IMG/VR virus record: IMGVR_UViG_3300021365_000001
Coordinates: 1 to 34,226 of that record
DNA: 34,226 bases
Strand: one strand, 5' to 3'
From: a virus
Position numbers and translations under genes: made by a program
Notes under the pieces: model-generated
Told to the model about the DNA's origin: nothing
Seen by the model: the letters and a program-made list of their open reading frames with translations, nothing else
Databases searched by the model: none
In this document: positions 1 through 8,158 of the stretch, one piece after another
Layout: every line of letters starts with the position of its first letter
How positions within the stretch are numbered: the stretch's first letter is position 1

Positions 1-127
1 ATCTCAGCAAATTTTATTTCTTCTGTCATTTTTTCCCTTTCGAAAAAAAGATATGGTTTTTCTTGAGTAAAACAGAGAGTTTCTTTTAAAACTGGCGCGG
101 TATCACCAGCAGTTCTCTCACTTAAAA
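1..127. repeat. Terminal redundancy, left copy (circular-assembly overlap)
   Basis: These 127 bases are identical to the last 127 bases of the window. They lie inside the protease-scaffold gene, which reads open across the join, so the molecule is circular or circularly permuted with a 34,099 bp unit. A length of 127 is a common assembler k-mer, so it is most likely an assembly overlap and not a biological terminal repeat. Confidence 0.95.
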
Positions 128-536
128 ATGTTTCTAAATCTTGAAGGTTTTTAACAGCCGGAATATCTGCTCCTAAAATAGCAATTCCAGTTAGAAACCA
201 TCCCGTTTCCTGAATGTGTTTCATTTCCACGCTGACTTGCTTATAAAGTCCTTGCTTGAATGCTCTCAGTAAAATATCAGGAACTTTCACAAAATCAGCA
301 ATAATTTTTTGACCTTTTATTTTAAAGTTTTCAATCCATCCAAGTGCCGGGTCTCCATCTGATTGCCCTGCAAGGATTTGTTCAGTGCTATGACCAATCT
401 TTATTGGAGCTTTTAAACTTCCTTTTAGCATCATGCTGTTGGAGTTATTAACAATTTCCTCAAGATCATCCTTTGTGAACTTAAAACCATTCCAGGTTCC
501 AACGCTAAAAATCTCCACTTCTCTAATTTCTTTCAT
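1..536 (-). CDS. Prohead protease, Mu I-like (N-terminal part; continues across the circle junction)
   Basis: Maturation protease acting in the procapsid. The ATG is at 536 and the frame has no stop down to base 1. On the circle it continues from 34,099 to 33,634, giving a protein of about 333 residues. Residues 1-135 carry features of the Mu-like prophage I protein family: a GTWNGF start, PIKIGHS (candidate catalytic His49), GDPALGWIE, and YKQVSVE (candidate Ser102), then LTGIAILGADIPAVKNL. It starts 7 bases after the upstream surface-protein gene ends. The scaffold start (Met170 of this protein, ATG at 29) is nested in frame, as in Mu I/Z. Family and motifs are clear; the catalytic residues are assigned by analogy. 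Confidence 0.88.
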   Translation of the reverse strand, partial: MKEIREVEIFSVGTWNGFKFTKDDLEEIVNNSNSMMLKGSLKAPIKIGHSTEQILAGQSDGDPALGWIENFKIKGQKIIADFVKVPDILLRAFKQGLYKQVSVEMKHIQETGWFLTGIAILGADIPAVKNLQDLETFLSERTAGDTAPVLKETLCFTQEKPYLFFEREKMTEEIKFAE

Positions 537-542
537 ATTACC

Positions 543-1169
543 TCAAAACTTAGTGCCATTTGCATATGCGTCGTGTTGATCAATCCCACTTGATAAATTG
601 TCCCTGATTCTAAAAAATAATCTATCTTTTGTGTTTTTCCTGAGTCTTATTCCATATTTAGGCCCAAATATCATCTCAAAATCAAACACAGGCGCGTAAG
701 CATCAGCACCACCACCACTTATATCCAATTTAAAAGCCTCTGTTCCTGTTCCGAAACCAGATTGCAGCAAAGCAGCTCTTTCAAGATCCAAGTTTGTTTT
801 TAAATTATTTGAAATAATAACAGTTCCTAGGTCTTGAGTCTCCCAAATCAATTGGGTTCCATTTGTCAAAGCTGTAAGATTTCCATATTTATTAAGTGAT
901 GCTCCTGCATCTGCAATGATTAAAGAAATTGTTTTTATATAAAGATCGAAATCAGAAACGGCTTGTACTGAAAAATCAACTGAATTAGCAGAGCCGTTTA
1001 CTCTAAAATCACTTGATCCTCTATTATTAGCAAAATACTGAACAAATGGAATTGACGAAAGTTTTTCATCTTTCGGTGGGTGTTGATGAATCACCGCCGT
1101 TAGTTCGCCTTCTCCATTTATTTTCAAAGGCATTCCATTTGACTTATTCACTAAATAAGCTTTGATCAT
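543..1169 (-). CDS. Putative virion surface protein (208 aa, beta-rich)
   Basis: No function is recognised with certainty. The 208-residue protein is rich in Asn, Ser, Gly and beta-prone stretches (a segment with SANSVDFSVQA, then DLYIKTISLIIADAG), without signal peptide or membrane segment. It looks like a folded virion protein. It is the last of four such genes between the portal and the protease, and its start overlaps the previous stop (TAATG). It lacks the N-terminal KVDxxxRxW motif of its three neighbours, so it may be a separate family, for example a head fibre, tail-associated or receptor-binding component. The role is inferred from position only. Confidence 0.6.
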   Translation of the reverse strand: MIKAYLVNKSNGMPLKINGEGELTAVIHQHPPKDEKLSSIPFVQYFANNRGSSDFRVNGSANSVDFSVQAVSDFDLYIKTISLIIADAGASLNKYGNLTALTNGTQLIWETQDLGTVIISNNLKTNLDLERAALLQSGFGTGTEAFKLDISGGGADAYAPVFDFEMIFGPKYGIRLRKNTKDRLFFRIRDNLSSGIDQHDAYANGTKF

Positions 1170-1723
1170 TATTCAATTTCCTCAATTCTTTGAACAGAAA
1201 CAAGTCCTCTAACTGCACTTGCAGAGTCTATGCTAAAAGCAATTGAAGAGTTTTGGGGTATAATGATATTTGATGTAGTTCTTAAATGCTCCATTTCTTT
1301 CGGAACATTGCAAGACTGAGGAAATATTTCACCGCCATTTGTTAAATTTGTAATTCCAGTATCTTGTTTTATTGTTGCTGTGATTGTTCGCGGGCTTCCT
1401 AAGTTCCTGTTGACTGGCACAATATCAGAAGCACTTGAAAAAGTTGGCGTTCCTGTTACCGATCTCATTGATATAATAGAAGCAGAGTTTGACCAGATCC
1501 TAACATCAGTCACGTTAAGCTGATCAACTCCAGTATTTTTTAAATAAAAAAAGTAATTACCGCCGGAAGACGGAACAACTGAAAATGGAAGTGAAAAAAC
1601 ATTCCCATTATTATTTAAATAACGGTCCTCTGGCACTTGAGTCGAATAAGTCCAAAGCCTAAAGTCAGAGTCGACTTTTGATGAATATGGTTTTCCTGTT
1701 CCGTTTATTAAATTGAAATCCAT
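1169..1723 (-). CDS. Putative virion surface protein, paralogue C (184 aa)
   Basis: Third of a row of related genes. The N-terminus (LINGTGKPYSSKVDSDFRLW) matches that of the gene at 2307-2900 (NGTG, KVDS, R-W), which shows common descent. The rest is Ser/Asn/Thr-rich and beta-prone, as in external virion proteins. I place the start at ATG 1723 and not 21 bases upstream, because an AGAGGA ribosome binding site lies correctly in front of it and it follows the previous stop directly. Likely a head- or neck-exposed decoration or fibre protein made with the late structural genes; the function is inferred. Confidence 0.62.
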   Translation of the reverse strand: MDFNLINGTGKPYSSKVDSDFRLWTYSTQVPEDRYLNNNGNVFSLPFSVVPSSGGNYFFYLKNTGVDQLNVTDVRIWSNSASIISMRSVTGTPTFSSASDIVPVNRNLGSPRTITATIKQDTGITNLTNGGEIFPQSCNVPKEMEHLRTTSNIIIPQNSSIAFSIDSASAVRGLVSVQRIEEIE

Positions 1724-1725
1724 CT

Positions 1726-2307
1726 TTAGTCCTCTAAATAACAAGTGAATGCGACAAGCATTTTAAACTTTTTGTTTCTTTTTGGTGGTGTGATATTAAC
1801 GCCAATTGAGGAACCACAAGGAATTGTCGTTGCTTCAGTTGTCATCGTTAAACTAACGGGCCCGACAAAAGAAGTTGGGAAAAAAACCTCACCGTCTAAA
1901 AAATCATCTCCCGTTTTTCCTTTGAAAGCATCAATATTGAGTGAATTCATCGAACAGAAATTTCTGTTTTTAATGTAATCGCAATCAATTCTTGAATCAA
2001 TTATTTTTCCTTTATTAGCATTTTTAATAAATTCCACTTCATACTCACCCGAACCGCCTTCACTTTGAATTGTGTTTAAATAAAAGTTTTCTAAAACAAT
2101 AGGCTTTTTTTCTTTGTTCTTTAGATAAAAGACCGCTGTTTTTTTGTCATCAAGTAAATAAATCCAGCCTGTATTAACATTGTAGGCGTTTCCATCGATA
2201 GACTTTTGTTCATTGTGTGCTCTGATTAGTGAATCAGTCCATAGCCTTTTGTTTCTGACTCTTGCAGCACCTAAATCTTCAGGGTCTCTATAAATTCCCA
2301 TTTCCAT
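1726..2307 (-). CDS. Putative virion surface protein, paralogue B (193 aa)
   Basis: Clear paralogue of the gene at 2307-2900. Both have an N-terminal R-W-x-x-S motif, a YNVNT or FNINT strand, a GGSG turn followed by charged residues and KN, a G-x-I-x-D element, a KG-x-x-G-x-x-F motif and a TPP tripeptide near the C-terminus. The start overlaps the previous stop as TAATG, implying translational coupling. There is no signal peptide or membrane segment. Probably an externally exposed structural protein; whether it sits on head or tail is not shown by the sequence. Confidence 0.62.
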   Translation of the reverse strand: MEMGIYRDPEDLGAARVRNKRLWTDSLIRAHNEQKSIDGNAYNVNTGWIYLLDDKKTAVFYLKNKEKKPIVLENFYLNTIQSEGGSGEYEVEFIKNANKGKIIDSRIDCDYIKNRNFCSMNSLNIDAFKGKTGDDFLDGEVFFPTSFVGPVSLTMTTEATTIPCGSSIGVNITPPKRNKKFKMLVAFTCYLED

Positions 2308-2900
2308 TAAACGTCCTCATAATAATAACAAGCAACTGCTATTTCAACGACTTGAGAAGTGTTTCCTGTTGGGGGTGTATATTTAATTCCTAAGCTTTTA
2401 TTTTTTGGGATTATCAAGCCATCTGCTGCAATAGGAATCCTCTGACTAGTTGAACCGGATCTTGTCGTTAAATAATTTGACCCATTTGTGAAAGTTTTCC
2501 CAATTGCTCCTTTATATGCAATTCCGTCAAAATTTTCTTCGCTGCCAAAGTTTCGAACTCCTTTAATCGGAGTTTCAACCGCATCATCAACAATAGTCCC
2601 TGATGTCGGATTCTTTAAAAGAACAATCCTTGAATCACCGCTTCCGCCAGTTGAGTTTCCTAGTAAATAAAAGACGGCTTCAACGACAAGAGTTTTACCA
2701 AAAGCGTTTGTATTTTTGATAAAAATCAATGCTGATTCAGTATCAGAATTCAACGTTATTTCTTCTGTGTTGATATTGAAAGCCTCATTTCTAAAACTAG
2801 ACTCAAGGATTTCACTTGCAATGATTGACCGAACCCAAGCCCTATTGGTACTGTCCACTTTCAAATATATTACTTCTCCCGTCCCGTTTTCAATTCTCAT
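2307..2900 (-). CDS. Putative virion surface protein, paralogue A (197 aa)
   Basis: Best-defined member of the paralogous set. It begins with NGTG and KVDSTNRAWVRS, followed by alternating beta-prone segments, a NSTGGSGDSRI turn, NPTSGTI, an AYKGAIGKTFTNGS element and YTPPTGNTSQVV near the end. This build suggests a compact beta-sandwich of the sort found in head fibres, decoration proteins and tail spikes. The start forms an ATGA overlap with the preceding gene. No enzyme motif is seen. Virion location is inferred from its place inside the head operon. Confidence 0.62.
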   Translation of the reverse strand: MRIENGTGEVIYLKVDSTNRAWVRSIIASEILESSFRNEAFNINTEEITLNSDTESALIFIKNTNAFGKTLVVEAVFYLLGNSTGGSGDSRIVLLKNPTSGTIVDDAVETPIKGVRNFGSEENFDGIAYKGAIGKTFTNGSNYLTTRSGSTSQRIPIAADGLIIPKNKSLGIKYTPPTGNTSQVVEIAVACYYYEDV

Positions 2901-3277
2901 GATAAAATCTCAATAAGCAATTCATTGTTTTTTTCTAAAAGATTAATAATTTTTTCAAGCTTCAGACTATTTTCTTCTTTGCTGAATTCATAAAGAATCA
3001 AAAGTTCATCACTAGCATTGCAATTTGACAAATCAGCATTTAAAAAAACGGTCCTTCCTTTTGTTTCTCCATTAGAGATTGATTTTGAAGGATTGAAAAT
3101 TAAATCACCTGTAGTCACATTGATAACAGAAACAAGAGATTTAAAATCGGATTCTTTTATTTCTAAACGCCTTTTTAATGGTTCAAAAGAATATTTTTTG
3201 CAAATCTTTGTGTTAGACGGAACAAAGTTTCCTGGACTTATAACGTTTCCAAATTTATCACGTTTTATTGCGTTCAT
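2897..3277 (-). CDS. Hypothetical protein preceding the surface-protein cluster (126 aa)
   Basis: Unrecognised protein of 126 residues, coupled by ATGA overlaps to both neighbours, so certainly part of the late operon. The first 90 residues are mixed. The C-terminus (EENSLKLEKIINLLEKNNELL) is a short heptad-like coiled coil that could mediate oligomerisation. It may be an anchor or chaperone for the surface proteins encoded directly after it, but nothing beyond position supports that. Confidence 0.55.
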   Translation of the reverse strand: MNAIKRDKFGNVISPGNFVPSNTKICKKYSFEPLKRRLEIKESDFKSLVSVINVTTGDLIFNPSKSISNGETKGRTVFLNADLSNCNASDELLILYEFSKEENSLKLEKIINLLEKNNELLIEILS

Positions 3278-3756
3278 CTTCTTACTCGAATCACGTTTGT
3301 TCTCTCATCAATGTTCACTGTGTGCTCTTTTCTTTTTGAAAGCCAAATTGTAATAAAAATATTAATTAAGAAACTCGCAATTGATCCAAAAACCATAAAA
3401 GTTGTTACCATTCCTTGAAAAGTTGATATTTTATCCTCAACACTTCTCAAACCTTTTGAAAGCTCCTTGATTTGCTCGTTAGATGTTGCCAGGTCTAGAC
3501 TGTAAAGACGATTATTTTTCTCAATTTGTTCAATTTTCCATGACTCAAGTCTTGCTACTCGTTCACTAACTGTTGATATATTCTTTTCAATGACTTGCGC
3601 TCTGTGCTCAATCCGTTCAAGACTTTTCAAGATTAGCTTGTCAATCTCGCTTGTCGTCTCAGCTCCTGCAATTGTTGAAAAAAAAATGATCAAAAACAAA
3701 ACAAAGCATTTAAGAAACAATCCCAAAACCGTTGCCAGGCTGTTCAAGTTCCCCAT
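3274..3756 (-). CDS. Membrane protein with signal peptide, coiled coil and C-terminal transmembrane segment
   Basis: From ATG 3756 the protein has 160 residues. A hydrophobic N-terminal segment (residues about 8-30, ending TIAGAETT) looks like a signal peptide. A long charged helical region with heptad character (LKSLERIEHRAQVIEK onward) follows, then one transmembrane helix (FMVFGSIASFLINIFITIWL) and a short basic tail. ATG 3756 has GGAAAA in front; the in-frame codon at 3789 has no ribosome binding site. The gene overlaps the portal-MuF 3' end by 47 bases. The build resembles phage holin- or XhlA-like proteins and spanin-like envelope proteins, but the position inside the head module is odd. 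Function unassigned. Confidence 0.6.
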   Translation of the reverse strand: MGNLNSLATVLGLFLKCFVLFLIIFFSTIAGAETTSEIDKLILKSLERIEHRAQVIEKNISTVSERVARLESWKIEQIEKNNRLYSLDLATSNEQIKELSKGLRSVEDKISTFQGMVTTFMVFGSIASFLINIFITIWLSKRKEHTVNIDERTNVIRVRR

Positions 3757-6112
3757 TTTTCCGTGCTTTGCTGCTAATTGAGTAATCATCTAAAACAGTT
3801 ACCGGGATTATAGTTGACCTACAATTGAAGTGATTTGGCGGAGTGATGTTGTTCCAAATCGGATCATTTTTTAAAAAGATTCTTCCATCATATGCTTCGC
3901 AAAAGTCTGTCACTCTTGAATCAATTATTGCAGAATACTCAAAAGCTTCAACGAAATCACTCAAATCTGGGTCAGAGTATACAGCAAGAGCTGCTTGATT
4001 AAAAGCGTCTGTTATATTTGTTCGAGCAATTGTCTCAAGCCTAGCTCTCCTTTGCTTATCGGGCTGCCCGGTTTCCTCATCTTTTCGACCTACCAAATCC
4101 GGCAAAACGTCATTCAATTGTTGAACAATTTCATCATAAGAAAGCTCATTCTTTATGCCTTCCAAGAGAATCATCCTTGCTTTTTCGAGTATGCTTTCAG
4201 AAATGTTTCCGGTGATTTCGAATGATTTTGCTGAAAAATATTTTTCCGCTGTATCGAGTCGTAAACCTTCTGTAAACGTTGCAATTGTCCAATTGTTTTT
4301 TGTAGCAAGTCGCTTTGACATACTTGCTGAAAGCAATAATCTCTGTGACATTTCAGAAGAAATACCTTTTTCATCAATGACATTTTCAATCGCGTTTTTC
4401 GCTGTTTTTCTTCCGTTTTCATAGCTTTTTCGTAAATAATTCCTAATGATTTGATTTAGATCAGATTTCAAGCTCGAACTAATTGAGTTATTCAAAGCAA
4501 TTAGCTGCCTTTCTAAGTCTGTCTTATTGACATCAGCTTGATCATCTTGACCGTTTTTAGGTGTTGGTGCTGCTTCAATGATTCTGACAATCTCATTTGA
4601 GACATTGAAAACCATCTCATCAACAATATTACCTGTTTTTTCGACGAAACTTTGTTCAAGACTAGAAAAACTTTGCTTAACTTCTGCAAAGTCGATTCGA
4701 TTTTGAAAAGTATTTGATTTAATATTGTGTTCAATATCTTGTTGAACTTCTCCGACACTCGTTTGACTTCCCGGCCCAAATGTTGGGGGTGTTGTGTTTT
4801 CAGAAGGCAATGGCAAGTTTGTTGAAGCAAAACCCGCTTCTTTTTCTTCGCGTTTGCTATCGTCAATTTCCTTTTTATTTGGTTTTTCCGCTGATTCATC
4901 TTTTCCAGTTTCTTCCTTTTTATTTTTTTCTCGTCTATCATATTCCAGAAGCTCCCTTGTTCGGTTTTCATCGTCAATAGTGCTTTGAACTACTCCGTTT
5001 TTAACTGCTTCAATCCATGACTTGACCATCTCTTTCTTTTGTTCATTTGTGATTTCTTCAAAAGAGAAAATTGGGAAATCATCGGTCCCGAAATTCCACC
5101 AAGCCAATTGTTTAAAAACTTGCTCGTTCAGTGTGTCCGCTAGCTCATCCGATTGCTGATCAATTACTTTCATAAAAGCATTAAAATGAACTTCAGCTTG
5201 TGCAAGTGAACCAGCACCACCATTTTCTGAAAACCCAAGCAAATTGGGAACCATCAAAGCCTTCGCAATTTGTAAATCTTTGTGCTGAACTGCTCTTTCG
5301 TATGCGTCAGTACTTGCAGCTTGTACAACTTTTAAATCCCAACCCGCTGGCATTCTTACAGATGTTCCTTGAGAAACATTGCTGAGAATTCTTTCAAACT
5401 GATTTGTCTCGTTATCATCTAAAGCAGCAGCCATCTCATTCGGAGTTGCAACTAGAAAACCGCTCGCTAATTTCTCAATGTAAATATTCCACATTTTAGA
5501 AATATTGTCTTTCTCCCAAAAAGCCCTGTAAGCAGCTCTTAAATCTGATTCCCCATAAACATAATCGAGATGTTGGTTTGTAATATGAATAATGAACTTT
5601 TCAGCGTTTAGCTTTAAAATTCCTGAGCCAATTTCCTGTTCAAGTTTCTTGATGTTTCCGAATTGATCTTGTTTGAAAACAAAAGAATCAAATGGTTTCG
5701 GTTTCACATTTTTTAAAAACCAATAATCTTTTCCACCATATTCTTTAACAATAAAATTCTTTTCGCTTACACTGTAACCATAAGCCTTTGACATCAAAAC
5801 ATAGTTAAGAGTGGAAGCAAAAGAACCTTTCAAAACTTTCTCAATGTTGTGAAGAAAAAAAGATTCCATTTTTTCGTGGAGTGGGTTTTCTGCATCTTTT
5901 GCGAAACGAAAGTTTCTTGATGTAATGAAATTCAGGGTAAGATTAAAAGCAGCTTTAACTTGTGGATCTCGTAACATTTTCCGGTAAATATCTTTACCTT
6001 TTCTAGCTACTAATTCATCTGGCCTGTAAGTTTCAAAATATCCAGAATTGTTTGCAAAAAAAGAAACGTCAGACCATGCTGTTTCCTGAATAACGGGTTT
6101 GTTTTTTGCCAT
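3710..6112 (-). CDS. Portal protein fused to MuF head-morphogenesis domain (800 aa)
   Basis: Dodecameric portal of the head vertex, fused to a MuF-type minor head protein. Residues 1 to about 385 resemble the Mu gp29 (DUF935) portal family: YRKMLRDPQVKAAFNLTLNF, the GESDLRAAYRAFWEKD segment and MVPNLLGFSENGGAGSLAQA. A very charged Lys/Glu-rich linker spans about 395-450. Residues about 688-772 carry the MuF signature: ARLETIARTN, then IDSRVTDFCEAYDGR and PPNHFNCRSTIIPV. In Mu and SPP1 these are two genes; here the frame is continuous with no stop. It starts one base after the terminase stop. Confidence 0.9.
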   Translation of the reverse strand: MAKNKPVIQETAWSDVSFFANNSGYFETYRPDELVARKGKDIYRKMLRDPQVKAAFNLTLNFITSRNFRFAKDAENPLHEKMESFFLHNIEKVLKGSFASTLNYVLMSKAYGYSVSEKNFIVKEYGGKDYWFLKNVKPKPFDSFVFKQDQFGNIKKLEQEIGSGILKLNAEKFIIHITNQHLDYVYGESDLRAAYRAFWEKDNISKMWNIYIEKLASGFLVATPNEMAAALDDNETNQFERILSNVSQGTSVRMPAGWDLKVVQAASTDAYERAVQHKDLQIAKALMVPNLLGFSENGGAGSLAQAEVHFNAFMKVIDQQSDELADTLNEQVFKQLAWWNFGTDDFPIFSFEEITNEQKKEMVKSWIEAVKNGVVQSTIDDENRTRELLEYDRREKNKKEETGKDESAEKPNKKEIDDSKREEKEAGFASTNLPLPSENTTPPTFGPGSQTSVGEVQQDIEHNIKSNTFQNRIDFAEVKQSFSSLEQSFVEKTGNIVDEMVFNVSNEIVRIIEAAPTPKNGQDDQADVNKTDLERQLIALNNSISSSLKSDLNQIIRNYLRKSYENGRKTAKNAIENVIDEKGISSEMSQRLLLSASMSKRLATKNNWTIATFTEGLRLDTAEKYFSAKSFEITGNISESILEKARMILLEGIKNELSYDEIVQQLNDVLPDLVGRKDEETGQPDKQRRARLETIARTNITDAFNQAALAVYSDPDLSDFVEAFEYSAIIDSRVTDFCEAYDGRIFLKNDPIWNNITPPNHFNCRSTIIPVTVLDDYSISSKARKNGELEQPGNGFGIVS

Positions 6113-7513
6113 TTAAAAAACCTCTTTATTTTGTCTTATCGCAATCCCTGCGTTTCCTTTTGGTAACTCAAACTTAATTTTCGAAAAATTCAAAAGAGCT
6201 TGAGAAGTAGCATCAACTTGATCATTATTAGCAGCATTAGGGAAAGTCACAAGTTCTTCTATATAGTCCTTAATCCAATTACAATAATTTTGATTTGGTA
6301 GAAAAACATTACCAGAATCAAAAAACGGTGATACTGCTTCAAGATTTGCTTCTTTGCTAGAATTATTTTCTTGAGCAATTAAACCCGGCACTGTTGTTTT
6401 TAGATCGTCGATAATTGCTGGCCCATTCGCTTTTGCTTCAATAATTTTACGCCTAGCTAGCGGGTATTTATTTGAAAAAAATATCACTGCTTCTTTAGCT
6501 CCTACAAATCCCGTTCTTTTTCTGAATTGGTCAATCAGATAAAAGTTACCGTTTGACCTTCCCCAAACTTGGCCGACTACGTAAGAGCCGTCAGTGGTTT
6601 TTTTAAAAGACATGTCCCAACTTTGAATGATCTCTTGAAAACTTGCAGGAAGCTTGTCATAAAAACGCAAACTATCTCGTTTTATGATTCCACCTTCTTG
6701 AGCTGCCGGCCTATTTGCATAAAGGCCCGTCCATACTTGTTCGGATATTGCATTTTTTGTTTTTAAAAGTTCTTTCCTGTCAAAACGTTCAGGACATAAA
6801 GCCTCGCCAATTTTCCTGCCCATGGGATCGTTTTTTTCTGCTAATGCAGGCAATCTTATCAAGTTCCAATCGTCTCCGTGCTCGTTAATTAAGTAACCAG
6901 TTAAATCGAGTTCGTGCCACCGAGTCATTAAAACGATTATTGTTGTTCCGGGCTGCTTTCTTGTGTAAAGAGTACTGTCAAACCATTCTGCATTGCGTCT
7001 TTGATATGCTTTTGATTTTGCTTCAGCCCAGTTTTTCACGGGATCATCGATAATCATTAAATCACCGCTTTTACCTGTGATGGGTCCACCAATTCCCACG
7101 GAAGCCATTGAGCCGCCTTCAGTTGTTAGCCAAAAATTACTTGCTTTTGAATCTTTTGCCACTTCGACTTCAAGTTTTGGATTATGCAAAAACTCATTTC
7201 GAACTTGCTTGCCCCAGCTTTCAGCATAATTTGCCTCATAAGTGGAAAGAATTACTCTTTTTTTTGGAAAGTTTTCAAGATACCAAATTGGCAAATATTT
7301 TGAGATAAATTGTGATTTACCGTGCTGTGGCGGGATGTTGACAATGATGCGGCCATTGCCTTTAAGTATCGCTTGAGTAATTATTTGCGAAACATAAACG
7401 ATGAAATCGTAAGGCTTCCAAAGGCCGTCACTAATGTACTCAGCTAAAAAATGAGGATATACTTTTGCGAGTTCAATGTAACTTATCGGAAGCTCTAAAT
7501 CATTCATATTCAA
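6113..7513 (-). CDS. Terminase large subunit
   Basis: ATPase and nuclease that pumps DNA into the prohead through the portal. The ATPase domain has a Walker A at residues 61-68 (PPQHGKSQ) and a Walker B at 152-157 (LMIIDD, followed by PVK), then MTRWHELDLTG, a typical coupling region. The RNase H-like nuclease domain shows Asp300 (QSWDMSF), Glu359 (IIEAKANG) and Asp431/Asp434 (NNDQVDATSQAL). The length of 466 is usual for TerL. The gene lies between the small terminase side and the portal and overlaps the small membrane protein upstream by 14 bases. Headful packaging is plausible with a circular map but is not proved by the sequence. Confidence 0.96.
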   Translation of the reverse strand: MNMNDLELPISYIELAKVYPHFLAEYISDGLWKPYDFIVYVSQIITQAILKGNGRIIVNIPPQHGKSQFISKYLPIWYLENFPKKRVILSTYEANYAESWGKQVRNEFLHNPKLEVEVAKDSKASNFWLTTEGGSMASVGIGGPITGKSGDLMIIDDPVKNWAEAKSKAYQRRNAEWFDSTLYTRKQPGTTIIVLMTRWHELDLTGYLINEHGDDWNLIRLPALAEKNDPMGRKIGEALCPERFDRKELLKTKNAISEQVWTGLYANRPAAQEGGIIKRDSLRFYDKLPASFQEIIQSWDMSFKKTTDGSYVVGQVWGRSNGNFYLIDQFRKRTGFVGAKEAVIFFSNKYPLARRKIIEAKANGPAIIDDLKTTVPGLIAQENNSSKEANLEAVSPFFDSGNVFLPNQNYCNWIKDYIEELVTFPNAANNDQVDATSQALLNFSKIKFELPKGNAGIAIRQNKEVF

Positions 7514-7676
7514 TGACGATGATTTGACAATTGTTTATCAGTTTTTTTCCCAAAAAATAAAAATAAAATGGTAAGGCTAAACCGAAAGTAACGAAGCAAA
7601 GTATAGTCCACAAAATAATGTGAATAAACATGCTAAAAAATCCAATATTGCACTTAATTTCATAAACTTTTCTCAT
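7500..7676 (-). CDS. Small membrane protein between terminase subunits (58 aa)
   Basis: ATG 7676 is preceded by AAAAGGAAT and overlaps the small-terminase stop, so translation is coupled. After a short polar N-terminus a hydrophobic stretch (GFFSMFIHIILWTILCFVTF) continues into a second (ALPFYFYFLGKKLINN), giving one or two membrane helices. A start at 7718 would add residues with no ribosome binding site of their own. Function unknown; the placement between TerS and TerL is unusual and may reflect a small inserted gene such as an exclusion or lysis accessory protein. Confidence 0.6.
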   Translation of the reverse strand: MRKVYEIKCNIGFFSMFIHIILWTILCFVTFGLALPFYFYFLGKKLINNCQIIVIEYE

Positions 7677-8140
7677 TATTCCTTTTCGTTTGTTTTCTTT
7701 TCTCTTAAAACATTCCAAAGATCTTGAATTGCTTTTTGTCCTTTTTTTGTCTTTCTTACTTTTTCGTAGATTTCACGTTTATTTTTGTCCTCAAGTTTTA
7801 TTTCCTGCTCTGTTTTGATGTATTGGCTGTCATGAAGACCAAAATAGTTTGAGAATAAAAACTTTGTGAAATTTGAGTTATATTCTCCCGTTAATGTTTT
7901 TTCCTCTTGATCGGCTTGAATCCTTAGCTTTGCCATTTCCACAACTTCATCAAGCCCATCATACCATTCTGAAATTGCTTTCCCCTTTTCGTAGTTGTGC
8001 AAAGTCTTTCTTGAAACACCCAAATACAAGCAGAGCCCGCTTACAGTAAACGGCTTTTCTTTTTCTTCCCATTCATCAAAATACTCAGCGCACTTGTGCC
8101 TTAGTTGAGAAGGATTGTATTTTGGTTTATTCGTTTCCAT
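7676..8140 (-). CDS. Terminase small subunit
   Basis: DNA-recognition subunit of the packaging motor. The N-terminus has a helix-turn-helix (residues about 32-55: TVSGLCLYLGVSRKTLHNYE), then helical oligomerisation segments, and an FTKFLFSNYFGLHDSQ element near 92-108 that matches the LKNNFGW-D motif typical of phage small terminases. The charged C-terminus would contact TerL. Its position immediately before TerL supports the call. The length of 154 residues is normal. Confidence 0.88.
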   Translation of the reverse strand: METNKPKYNPSQLRHKCAEYFDEWEEKEKPFTVSGLCLYLGVSRKTLHNYEKGKAISEWYDGLDEVVEMAKLRIQADQEEKTLTGEYNSNFTKFLFSNYFGLHDSQYIKTEQEIKLEDKNKREIYEKVRKTKKGQKAIQDLWNVLREKKTNEKE

Positions 8141-8158
8141 TTTAAATCACGATTGAAT

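Noticed and set aside
1-127. Terminal direct repeat as a biological long terminal repeat or att site
   Set aside because: The length equals a common assembly k-mer and the repeat is within a gene; no integrase is present.
543-2900. Diversity-generating retroelement acting on the surface-protein genes
   Set aside because: No reverse transcriptase gene and no template/variable repeat pair were seen anywhere in the window.
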